64,000 bases of DNA from contig NZ_MAFQ01000013.1 in the NCBI RefSeq assembly GCF_002013895.1, positions 87,548-151,547 of the forward strand. The letters are read 5' to 3'. The notes under the pieces were generated by a model. It saw only the letters and a program-made list of their open reading frames with translations. It did not search any database and had not been told where the DNA came from. The stretch's first letter is position 1; each line of letters opens with the position of its first letter. Source of the stretch: Mycobacteroides franklinii (lineage in GTDB: Bacteria; Actinomycetota; Actinomycetes; Mycobacteriales; Mycobacteriaceae). Below are positions 44,313-51,710 of this stretch, one piece after another. The position numbers and the translations under genes are program-made.

Positions 44313-45722
44313 TTAAAGCAGTTCGAGCCGGCGGGCCATATCGGAGGCGAACACGCCGTGCGGGTCGGCCTTGCGTCGGGTGGCAATCCACTCGTCGACC
44401 CGCGGGTACATCTTGTGGAACTTCTCCGCGCTCACCCGGGAATCCTTGGCGGTGTAGACCCGTCCGCCGAACTCCATGGCGCGGTTATCGAGCTCATTGA
44501 GGAACTCGTTGACACCGGGCTTGTTCGGGAAGTCCATCGCGACGTTCCAGCCCTTCATCGGGAAGCTCAGCGGCGCTTTGTTTCCCGGGCCGAACAGCTT
44601 GAAGACGTTCAGAGCGGAGTACTGGCCCTGGGTCTGGATCCAGCGGATGATGCCCTTGAACTCTTCCAGCGCGTCGGGCGGAACCAGGAACTGGTGCTGC
44701 GCGAAACCGGCTGGGCCGTAGGCATATTGCCAGCCGGTCGTGATGTCGAGCATGTGATAGAACTGCGTCAGATTGACGATCTTGCCCTGGTAGTTCCCGC
44801 TCATCCGGTAGAACGCCTCACCGATCGCCATGAGCGAGGGCTTGATCATGAAGTTGACCGGGAAGAGATCGGGGAACCCGGGTAGCTGGGGTGCGCTGAA
44901 CTTCAGCGGGTCCTTGGCCAGCTTCGGGGGTAATTGGTCCAGTCTCGCAAGACTTCCCCGGCTGACGGCCGCGCGGCCCAGCTTGGGTGCCGGATTGATC
45001 AGGTCGAACCAGGCGCTCGAATACGTGTACTGGTCCTCGCTGCCGTCCTGGTGCACCGCGATGGTTTCGTCCAGATCGCGCGTGGCGACCCCGTCGGCGA
45101 TGAAGTACGCGGTCTCGGTGCGCGTCATCGCGATGCGGGCGCGCACCACGATGCCGGTCAGGCCGTTGCCGCCGACGGTGGCCCAGAAGAGTTCGCTGTC
45201 GGGGCCGTCCGGGGTGATGGTGTGCACCTCACCGTCGGCCATCAGCAGATCCAGGGACAGCACGTGGTTGCCGAAGCTGCCCGCACTGTGGTGGTTCTTG
45301 CCGTGGATATCCGAGCCGATGGCACCGCCCACGGTGACCTGCCGGGTGCCCGGCAGTACCGGCACCCACAGTCCGAACGGCAGCGCGGCCTTCATCAGCT
45401 GATCCAGGCTGACCCCCGCGTCCACATCGGCGATGGCGGTTTCGGCGCTGATGGAGTGCACCCGGTTCAGCGGCGTCATATCGACGACGATGCCGCCGCC
45501 GTTGCAGGCGTGGTCGCCGTAGGAGCGGCCCAGGCCACGCGCGACGATGCCGCGGCGTAGATGAGCGGGGCTGCTGGAGCTCGCGTCGGCGACCCGGCGC
45601 ACGGCCTCGGCAATGACGTCGACATCGGGGGTGGAGAGCACATGCGCCACGGTGGGTGCGGTGCGGCCGAACCCGGTGAGGGCGCGGGGAGTGAGAGGTA
45701 GCTCGGACTTCGGAGTTGTCAT
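44313..45722 (-). CDS. dprE1: Decaprenylphosphoryl-ribose 2'-oxidase DprE1, with Ala at the benzothiazinone cysteine
   Basis: A 469-residue FAD enzyme of the vanillyl-alcohol-oxidase fold. The FAD domain contains LPGTRQVTVGGAIGSDIHGK then NHHSAGSFGNHV with the His matching His132. It oxidises the C2 hydroxyl of decaprenylphosphoryl-ribose, the first half of the epimerisation. The residue matching M. tuberculosis Cys387, the attachment point of covalent benzothiazinones, is Ala395 (GWNVAMDFP); distance to the C-terminus is 74 residues in both. Loss of that Cys does not affect catalysis in the family. The eight extra residues are at the N-terminus. Confidence 0.96.
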   Translation of the reverse strand: MTTPKSELPLTPRALTGFGRTAPTVAHVLSTPDVDVIAEAVRRVADASSSSPAHLRRGIVARGLGRSYGDHACNGGGIVVDMTPLNRVHSISAETAIADVDAGVSLDQLMKAALPFGLWVPVLPGTRQVTVGGAIGSDIHGKNHHSAGSFGNHVLSLDLLMADGEVHTITPDGPDSELFWATVGGNGLTGIVVRARIAMTRTETAYFIADGVATRDLDETIAVHQDGSEDQYTYSSAWFDLINPAPKLGRAAVSRGSLARLDQLPPKLAKDPLKFSAPQLPGFPDLFPVNFMIKPSLMAIGEAFYRMSGNYQGKIVNLTQFYHMLDITTGWQYAYGPAGFAQHQFLVPPDALEEFKGIIRWIQTQGQYSALNVFKLFGPGNKAPLSFPMKGWNVAMDFPNKPGVNEFLNELDNRAMEFGGRVYTAKDSRVSAEKFHKMYPRVDEWIATRRKADPHGVFASDMARRLELL

Positions 45723-45742
45723 CGGTAATTGAGCGTAGCGGC

Positions 45743-46156
45743 TCAGCGGATCCGGAAGATCACCGCGCGCTGGACGATGAAGTTGATGACCGTAGCCGTC
45801 CCCTGCGCGATGACGAAGGCCACGGGCACCCGCCAGGGCTTGTCCTCAAACTGCATGTAGAAGACGTAGTTGATGCCGACCTGGACGGCATAGGTCAGGC
45901 CGTAGAGAGCCATCACCGCAATGAACCTGGCACGGCTGGGTTCTGCCTGGAAGGTCCAGCGCCGGTTGATCAGGTAGGCGGTGGTGGTTCCTGCCACAAA
46001 ACTGAGGGATTTGGCGACGTTGACCTGGAGTCCGAAGTGCAGGAACAGCACATACAGGCCGAAGTCGACGATGGCAGAAAGCCCGCCGGTGATCACGAAA
46101 CGGGCCGCCTGCGTGGTCAGCGACAGCGGCGCCTGTTCGGCTGAGGCATCTGACAC
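45743..46156 (-). CDS. GtrA-family membrane protein (Rv3789-like)
   Basis: A 137-residue protein with four transmembrane segments (about 18-38, 48-66, 82-102 and 112-130) and GtrA-family landmarks VDFGLYV and LINRRWTF. In M. tuberculosis Rv3789 has been linked to decaprenylphosphoryl-arabinose transfer across the membrane and to anchoring AftA; the two views are not settled. It opens the operon and is 20 bases from dprE1. The GTG start has no Shine-Dalgarno but directly follows a well-placed -10 hexamer, predicting a leaderless transcript. Confidence 0.9.
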   Translation of the reverse strand: MSDASAEQAPLSLTTQAARFVITGGLSAIVDFGLYVLFLHFGLQVNVAKSLSFVAGTTTAYLINRRWTFQAEPSRARFIAVMALYGLTYAVQVGINYVFYMQFEDKPWRVPVAFVIAQGTATVINFIVQRAVIFRIR

Positions 46157-46163
46157 GGGCCAG

Positions 46164-46169
46164 AGCCTA
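46164..46169 (-). promoter_or_regulatory. -10 hexamer TAGGCT, operon promoter before the GtrA-like gene
   Basis: On the minus strand TAGGCT ends seven bases before GTG 46156. It would drive the gtrA-like, dprE1, dprE2, aftA unit. Confidence 0.5.
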
Positions 46170-46289
46170 TGTCAGGTCTCTGTGTGGAACGCCAATCGCC
46201 GGAGCACGGGCGCCACCTTCCGCACACAGGTAGGGTCGCAACGGATTCTGTAATGGGATTGCTGGAACATCGACGTATGAGGGGCAGCT

Positions 46290-46409
46290 ATGACGACTCC
46301 GCAGCAGGGACGGCACGAACGGGCCGAGGGTGAGGGCATCGATCCGCTGATCGACCTGTCACGTGATCCGAACCCGGGCGTCGCCGACCACGCCAAGGAA
46401 GACGAGTAA
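46290..46409 (+). CDS. 39-residue hydrophilic small protein
   Basis: A short frame from ATG 46290 to TAA 46409, preceded by GAGGGG five bases upstream. The product is charged, without cysteine or membrane segment, ending DHAKEDE; residues GIDPLIDLSRDPNPG give it a Pro/Asp-rich middle. Codon third positions are strongly G/C, as in real genes here. No family is recognised. It stands alone between the gtrA-like promoter and the dihydroxyacetone kinase gene. Confidence 0.5.
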   Translation: MTTPQQGRHERAEGEGIDPLIDLSRDPNPGVADHAKEDE

Positions 46410-46440
46410 GTCGCTGTAGCTTTCCGCCGAGTGTGAGCCA

Positions 46441-46446
46441 TACGGT
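46441..46446 (+). promoter_or_regulatory. -10 hexamer TACGGT before the dihydroxyacetone kinase gene
   Basis: TACGGT ends six bases before ATG 46453, the leaderless spacing; no Shine-Dalgarno is visible there. Confidence 0.42.
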
Positions 46447-46452
46447 TGCCGC

Positions 46453-48117
46453 ATGGTCCCCTCGCGGAACTTCCTGAACGCTACGGAGCGGTTCATCCCG
46501 GATGCGTTGCGCGGAGTGGTCGCGGCCACCGCCGACCTCCGGTGGAACTCCGAACACGGGTACCTGATCCGGGACTCGCCGCTGCGGCCCGGTCATGTGG
46601 CGATCGTGTCGGGCGGAGGCTCGGGTCACGAGCCTCTGCACGCGGGATTCATCGGGCGCGGCATGCTGACCGCCGCCTGCCCCGGCCTGATCTTCACCTC
46701 CCCGAACGCCCTGCAGATCGCCGGCGCCACCATCGCGGCAGACGCCGGTGGGGGCGTGCTGCATGTGGTGAAGAACTACACCGGCGACGTGATGAACTTC
46801 TCCATCGCCCGCCAGATCGCCGAGGAATCCTCGGTACGCACCGACGTGGTTCTGGTCGACGACGACATCGCGACAGAGGTGGCCGATTCCGATAGACCCG
46901 GCCGGCGTGGCACCGCCGCGACCGTGGTGGTCGAAAAGCTGTGTGGTGCTGCCGCTGAACGCGGCGACGACCTGGCCGCGGTGGCCGCGGTTGGCCGCCG
47001 GGTCGCGGCGGCGGCACGCAGCATGGCGGTGGCGCTGGCGCCGTGCACCGTTCCGGGCTCCGCGGTCCCGTCGTTCGACCTGCCCGCCGGTGAGATGGAG
47101 ATCGGCATCGGAATCCACGGGGAGCGCGGTGTCGACCGGGCACCGGTCGCCGCGGCATCGGACATCGTGGCGGCGCTACTGGCCCGCATCCTGCCGGCGG
47201 CACGGGTGAGGGACGGCGACGAGGTGATCGTCGTCGTCAACGGGCTCGGGGCCACGCACTCGCTGGAACTCAATCTGCTCTTCGGTGAGGTGGCCGCTCA
47301 GCTTGCGGCCGCGGGAATCCTGATCGCCCGCAGCCTGGTCGGCAGCTTCGTGACGGCGCTGGACATGGCGGGTGTCTCGGTGACCGTGGTGCGTGCCGAT
47401 CCGGAGATGCTCGAGCTGTGGGACGCGCCCACCACGGCGCCGGCCTGGCCGGTGGTGACGGGCCCGCCGGTCGGCGAACTCACCGCTGGGGCAATCGTCG
47501 AACCCGATGATCGTGCCGACAGCGGGCCGGAAAACCCTTGGCTGTCCGCATTCGTGGGACGCGTACGCGAGTCGGTGGGCGCACTCACCGACCTCGACCG
47601 GCGGGCCGGAGACGGTGACTTCGGCACCAATATGGCCGCGGCGTTGCGGCACTACGCGCTGCCGCTGCGGGGAACGGACGCCGAGGTGCTGCTCGCCCTG
47701 TCGACCTCGTACTTCGTGCGTGCCGGGGGCACTTCCGGTGCCGTGTTCGGGACGTTCTTCCGCGCGCTGTACACCGGGCTCGGCGACGAGCGCTGGTCCA
47801 CCGAGCTGGTGGCCCGTGCGGTACGTCAGGCGCTGGATCAGATCCAGGCGCTGGGCGGAGCACGGGTAGGGGACAAGACCGTTGTCGATGCGGTGTCACC
47901 GGCCGCGGATACACTGGATGATGCTGCGCGACGGGACATCCCGCTCGCCGCGGCCCTTCAGTCTGCAGCCGATGCCGCGGCTGCCGGTGTACAGGCCACC
48001 AAAGAATCGAGGGCCGCACGCGGCCGGGCCAGTTACGTGGGTGACGCGGCCCGCGGCGTCGAGGATCCCGGCGCCTTGGTCATGTCCTGGTTCTTCGAAG
48101 CCGCGGCCGGCCGCTGA
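46453..48117 (+). CDS. Dihydroxyacetone kinase, fused DhaK-DhaL
   Basis: A 554-residue single-chain kinase. The DhaK half (about 1-325) has GGGSGHEP and the substrate-linking His222 in GIHGERG, which forms a hemiaminal with dihydroxyacetone. The DhaL half (about 355-550) has the Mg-ATP aspartates in RRAGDGDFGTN, then GGTSGAVFG and GARVGDKTVVDAV. Such fused enzymes use ATP directly and make dihydroxyacetone phosphate, unlike the phosphotransferase-system type with separate subunits. It could also act on related C3 ketoses. The next gene is convergent, seven bases after its stop. Confidence 0.92.
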   Translation: MVPSRNFLNATERFIPDALRGVVAATADLRWNSEHGYLIRDSPLRPGHVAIVSGGGSGHEPLHAGFIGRGMLTAACPGLIFTSPNALQIAGATIAADAGGGVLHVVKNYTGDVMNFSIARQIAEESSVRTDVVLVDDDIATEVADSDRPGRRGTAATVVVEKLCGAAAERGDDLAAVAAVGRRVAAAARSMAVALAPCTVPGSAVPSFDLPAGEMEIGIGIHGERGVDRAPVAAASDIVAALLARILPAARVRDGDEVIVVVNGLGATHSLELNLLFGEVAAQLAAAGILIARSLVGSFVTALDMAGVSVTVVRADPEMLELWDAPTTAPAWPVVTGPPVGELTAGAIVEPDDRADSGPENPWLSAFVGRVRESVGALTDLDRRAGDGDFGTNMAAALRHYALPLRGTDAEVLLALSTSYFVRAGGTSGAVFGTFFRALYTGLGDERWSTELVARAVRQALDQIQALGGARVGDKTVVDAVSPAADTLDDAARRDIPLAAALQSAADAAAAGVQATKESRAARGRASYVGDAARGVEDPGALVMSWFFEAAAGR

Positions 48118-48124
48118 CACCCAC

Positions 48125-48949
48125 TCACACGCGCTGGCCGACGAATGCCTCGATCTCGCGCACCATCAGCTCGGGCTGGTCCTCGCTGACGAAGGTGTAG
48201 CTGTCGGGTACCTCGACGAGTTTTGCGTCGGGTAGTAGGCGCAGCCAGCGTTCGGCGTGGGCGAACGGGAAGAACGGCAGCTTGCGCGGCCACAGCAGCA
48301 GCACCGGTCGCGGGAAGCTGCGCAGTGTTTCGGCGGCGGCCAGCGTGTCGCGGTTGTCGATGCCGCGCAGGAACGCCCGCGCATCGCGCCGGATGGCCTG
48401 CTGCTCGAGCAGGGGTGCCACCCAGTCGCCCAGCACCTCGTCGGGAATGGAGTGTTTGGCGAGCGTATTGCCGAGAGCGGCGCGCGCCGCCCGCAACCTG
48501 AACGGGCGCAGCACGAAATCGGTGCCGGGGACCCGTGCCCAGTATTGGAAGATGCGAATCGATTTCGGCAGGAAGTTGTCGAAGGAATCGCAGGGGGTCA
48601 ACACCACGCGGCCGATCCGGTCGTAGCCGCCCGTCAGCAGTAGCTGGGTGATGGCACCGCCGGTGTCGGTCGCGACGACGGTGACGTTCTCGAGGTCGAG
48701 GTGTTCGATGAGTTCACGGACCAGCCCGGCCACCGCGCGCGGATTGAGCTCTGCGCTCGGCTTCATGGGGATCTTGTGCGCACCGAGTGGCAGGTCCGGA
48801 GCGATGCAGCGGAAGCGTTGACTCAGCGGTTCGACGATCTTGCGCCACATGGTGCCGGTGACGAAGAGGCCGTGCACAAAGACAATGGGCGGACCGTCTC
48901 CGCTATCGCGGTAGTGGATGGGACCGGCGGTGGACTCGAAGATAGGCAT
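48125..48949 (-). CDS. Alpha/beta hydrolase with an Asp-type nucleophile elbow
   Basis: A 274-residue alpha/beta-hydrolase. The oxyanion motif is VHGLFVTG and the nucleophile elbow reads ATDTGGAIT, giving Asp where lipases have Ser, as in haloalkane dehalogenases and epoxide hydrolases. The C-terminal segment where the catalytic His is expected reads PDSYTFVSEDQPE and lacks a His, so the triad is doubtful. I place the start at ATG 48949 (MPIFESTAG); the open frame extends 85 codons upstream in shadow sequence. Substrate unknown. It is convergent with the dihydroxyacetone kinase. Confidence 0.78.
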   Translation of the reverse strand: MPIFESTAGPIHYRDSGDGPPIVFVHGLFVTGTMWRKIVEPLSQRFRCIAPDLPLGAHKIPMKPSAELNPRAVAGLVRELIEHLDLENVTVVATDTGGAITQLLLTGGYDRIGRVVLTPCDSFDNFLPKSIRIFQYWARVPGTDFVLRPFRLRAARAALGNTLAKHSIPDEVLGDWVAPLLEQQAIRRDARAFLRGIDNRDTLAAAETLRSFPRPVLLLWPRKLPFFPFAHAERWLRLLPDAKLVEVPDSYTFVSEDQPELMVREIEAFVGQRV

Positions 48950-49016
48950 GTCTCGACCATCGCCCCGACCTGCTGCCATGACGAGGCATGGCACTGCCAG
49001 ACGGTGCCACCGGGGT

Positions 49017-50450
49017 CTAGAGGCCGGTGGCGGCAAGCACGCCGCACAGCGCGTCGACGGCCGGGCCGAATCCGTGATCGGCCGGTGTGCCGAAGCTGAC
49101 CACCACGCCGTCGGGATCAGGAACGTACGGACCGGCCAGCGGGTGACGGAGCCGCGACAGTCCGGCCAGCGCCACACCCGCCTCTCCGGCGCGGTACAGC
49201 ACATCGGGTTCGGCGCCGTCGGGCAGCGTCAGCAGCAGGTGTAGTCCGGCCGACAGCCCCCGCACGCCGACGTTGTAGTCGGCGAGACGTTCCACGAGCA
49301 GGTCGCGCCGCCGCCGGTATCGGCCGCGCATGCGCCGGATGTGCCGGTCGTAGTGGCCGCCCGCGATGAAGTCCGCCATGGTCAGCTGTGAGATCGCGTC
49401 GACGTACCACTGGCCGCCGCCCGCGGCCGCCACCGCGGCATCCACCAGCTCCGGCGGCAGCACCATCCAGCCCAGGCGCAGCACGGGAGCAAGACTCTTG
49501 CTTGCCGAACCGAGATACACGACGTGATCCGGGTCGAGGCTCTGCAGCGCGCCGACGGGTTGACGGTCGTAGCGGAACTCGCCGTCGTAGTCGTCTTCCA
49601 GTACATAGGAGTCGGTGCGCCGCGCCCAGTCCACCACCGCGGTGCGCCGGGTGGGGTGCAGCGGCAACCCGTGCGGGAAATGGTGGGCGGGGGTGATCAG
49701 CGCGGCGCGCACGTCGAGTGCGTCCAGATCGCTGACGACGGCGCCCTCGTCGTCGAAGCCGATCGGCGTGCTGGAGCCGCCCGTCGCCTCGATGCAATCG
49801 CGAAAGATGAAGAGTCCGTATGCCTCTACGGCGATTGGCCTGGTCAGGCCGTACATCCGGGTCAGGATCTCCACGGCGTGGCGAGTGCCCGCACAGATGA
49901 CGACCGAATCGGGTGTGGTTCGCACACCGCGCACCCGTGCTACGTATTCGGCAATGGCAGAACGTAATTCGTGACGTCCCCGTGGGTCACAGGCACGAAG
50001 CGCCTCGTGTGGGGCGTTACTCAGGGCGCGGCGAGCGGACGCGAGCCAGTCGGTCCGCGGGAACGCGGTGACGTCTCCGGAGCCGGGCATCAGGTTGTGC
50101 GGTGGGGGTGAGCCCGCTCCGCGCGGGCGCGGCGGCAGTTGGTTCTGGCCGCGGTTGACCACCCGGGTTCCCGAGCCCTGCCGCGATTCGAGCCAGCCCT
50201 CGGCGACGAGTTCGGCGTAGGCCTCCGCGACGGTGTTGCGCGCCAGGCCCAGGTCGGCAGCCAGGGTGCGGGAGGGCGGCAGCATCGCCCCGACGGTGAG
50301 GCGCCCGGACCTGACGGCCTCGCGCAGGGCGGACGTCAGTAGTTCGCGCACTCCCCGGGCTCCGGGAGTGATGGTCTGGCGCAGGTCGAGATGCAGGTCG
50401 TGGCTCAGTGGGCGTGGTTCGGACGTGTGCGAATTGGCCCACGAACTCAT
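49017..50450 (-). CDS. MocR/PdxR-type regulator (GntR helix-turn-helix plus aminotransferase domain)
   Basis: A 477-residue fusion. A GntR winged helix (about 25-95) contains MLPPSRTLAADLGLARNTV, and a fold-type I aminotransferase domain (about 130-477) has the PLP lysine Lys318 in SASKSLAP. MocR proteins sense PLP or amino compounds and usually control the divergent gene. Here that is the AhpD-like gene, 49 bases away, with CCAT-GAAA-ATGG (50463-50474) between them as a possible binding site. Its effector cannot be inferred from sequence. Confidence 0.9.
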   Translation of the reverse strand: MSSWANSHTSEPRPLSHDLHLDLRQTITPGARGVRELLTSALREAVRSGRLTVGAMLPPSRTLAADLGLARNTVAEAYAELVAEGWLESRQGSGTRVVNRGQNQLPPRPRGAGSPPPHNLMPGSGDVTAFPRTDWLASARRALSNAPHEALRACDPRGRHELRSAIAEYVARVRGVRTTPDSVVICAGTRHAVEILTRMYGLTRPIAVEAYGLFIFRDCIEATGGSSTPIGFDDEGAVVSDLDALDVRAALITPAHHFPHGLPLHPTRRTAVVDWARRTDSYVLEDDYDGEFRYDRQPVGALQSLDPDHVVYLGSASKSLAPVLRLGWMVLPPELVDAAVAAAGGGQWYVDAISQLTMADFIAGGHYDRHIRRMRGRYRRRRDLLVERLADYNVGVRGLSAGLHLLLTLPDGAEPDVLYRAGEAGVALAGLSRLRHPLAGPYVPDPDGVVVSFGTPADHGFGPAVDALCGVLAATGL

Positions 50451-50487
50451 ACTGAAATTGAACCATGAAAATGGGCCTATTGGGCTC

Positions 50488-50493
50488 TAGCGT
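50488..50493 (+). promoter_or_regulatory. -10 hexamer TAGCGT before the AhpD-like gene
   Basis: TAGCGT ends six bases before ATG 50500 in the 49-base gap shared with the MocR gene. Confidence 0.42.
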
Positions 50494-50499
50494 TGAGGC

Positions 50500-50976
50500 A
50501 TGACCAGCACACTGAATGCCCCGACACACCAGCCCCGCATCCGCATGGACAAGGTCTCGCCCGAGGTTTACGAGGCCATGATGGCGCTGAGCATCGCTTC
50601 GGCGAAGGATGTCGAGCCGAGCCTCGCCGAGCTCATCAAGATCCGCGCTTCCCAGCTCAACCACTGCGCGTTCTGTCTCGATATGCACACCCACGATGCC
50701 CGCAAACAAGGCGAGACCGAGCAACGCATCTACCTGCTGAACGCCTGGGCCGAGGCCGGCGCCATCTACACCGAACGGGAGAAGGCCGCGCTGGCACTGA
50801 CCGAGGAGGCCACCGTGCTTTCCGCTGGTGAGCACGTGTCCGACGCCACCTATGCCCGGGCCGCGGCCCAGTTCACCGAGCGTGAGCTGGGACAGATCAT
50901 CGGGATGATCCTGACGATCAATGCCTGGAATCGCATCGCTGTCACTACCCGCAACGCACCACCGCGGCGCGGCTAG
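50500..50976 (+). CDS. Carboxymuconolactone decarboxylase/AhpD-like protein
   Basis: A 158-residue helical protein of the AhpD-like fold. The redox signature is NHCAFCLDMHTHDA, a CxxC followed by the conserved His, as in alkylhydroperoxidase AhpD-core proteins. It is probably a small thiol peroxidase or a related detoxifying enzyme in the cytoplasm. The divergent MocR regulator suggests induction by an amine or PLP-linked signal. A GAGG lies only two bases from the ATG, too close to act as a normal Shine-Dalgarno. Confidence 0.87.
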   Translation: MTSTLNAPTHQPRIRMDKVSPEVYEAMMALSIASAKDVEPSLAELIKIRASQLNHCAFCLDMHTHDARKQGETEQRIYLLNAWAEAGAIYTEREKAALALTEEATVLSAGEHVSDATYARAAAQFTERELGQIIGMILTINAWNRIAVTTRNAPPRRG

Positions 50977-51024
50977 ATTTGCCACAATCTTTGCCGTCGG
51001 CGTGACAGGAGCGTGATCGTTTCG

Positions 51025-51030
51025 TAATCT
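51025..51030 (+). promoter_or_regulatory. -10 hexamer TAATCT before the M15-like gene
   Basis: TAATCT ends six bases before GTG 51037, leaderless spacing. Confidence 0.45.
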
Positions 51031-51036
51031 GACCAC

Positions 51037-51666
51037 GTGATCTTGGCGAGATGGCGTGCGAAGGGCGGTGAGAAGAGGCCCGCGGTGCCGCTCTCCCGCG
51101 TCGCGGGTCTCGCCGTGTCACTCGTTGCCGGTGCCGCCGTGATGGGGATCGTGAGCGAAGTCGAGAAGCCCCACGTTCAGCTTTCGATCAAGCCCCCACA
51201 GAATGCGGTCGCACTCATCGCCGAGCTGCCGCGGGCACAACGGGACCGCCGCTACATCTCCGGTGAAGCGCTGGCCATGGAGGCCAGAGCCAGGGCCATC
51301 ACGCCGTGCTCGACGGTGCTGGCGGGGGCCCAGCCGGCGGTGGCCCAGGCGGGGAACTTCTTGAAGGGGATGTTCGGCATCGGTGACATCGGCGGTGCGA
51401 TCGGCCGCGGCGGCGGTGGCGACCATGGCCGCGGACTGGCGCTGGATTTCATGACGAGCTCGTACTCGACCGGTACCGCTCTCGCTAATTTCGTTCTGGC
51501 CAACCGTGATCGGCTGGGCGTCACGTACGTGATCTGGCAACAGCGATACAACGACGGCAATGGTTGGTCGGCGATGGAGAACCGCGGCAGCCCGACCGCC
51601 AATCACATGGATCACGTGCACGTGTCCTTCCGGGCCGGCGCGAATCCTCCCGCCGTCAGCTGCTGA
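51037..51666 (+). CDS. Exported M15-like (D-Ala-D-Ala peptidase/VanY-fold) protein
   Basis: A 209-residue protein with one N-terminal membrane segment (about 20-40). The C-terminal domain (about 110-205) shows the metallopeptidase-like pattern DHGRGLALDFM and HMDHVHVSF, where His and Asp residues would bind zinc. Similar mycobacterial proteins are listed as secreted hypothetical proteins with an M15-type fold. It may trim peptidoglycan stem peptides, though a glycine-rich insert (about 115-135) precedes the motif and activity is unproven. GTG start with TAATCT upstream. Confidence 0.72.
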   Translation: MILARWRAKGGEKRPAVPLSRVAGLAVSLVAGAAVMGIVSEVEKPHVQLSIKPPQNAVALIAELPRAQRDRRYISGEALAMEARARAITPCSTVLAGAQPAVAQAGNFLKGMFGIGDIGGAIGRGGGGDHGRGLALDFMTSSYSTGTALANFVLANRDRLGVTYVIWQQRYNDGNGWSAMENRGSPTANHMDHVHVSFRAGANPPAVSC

Positions 51667-51710
51667 CGGATCGCCACCACCCGCGCCCTGTGCGGGATAT
51701 GTTGGGCTGC

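Noticed and set aside
51564..51710. N-terminal extension of the PAP2-kinase fusion into the M15-like gene
   Set aside because: The extra segment is Arg/His-rich shadow sequence overlapping a real gene in another frame.
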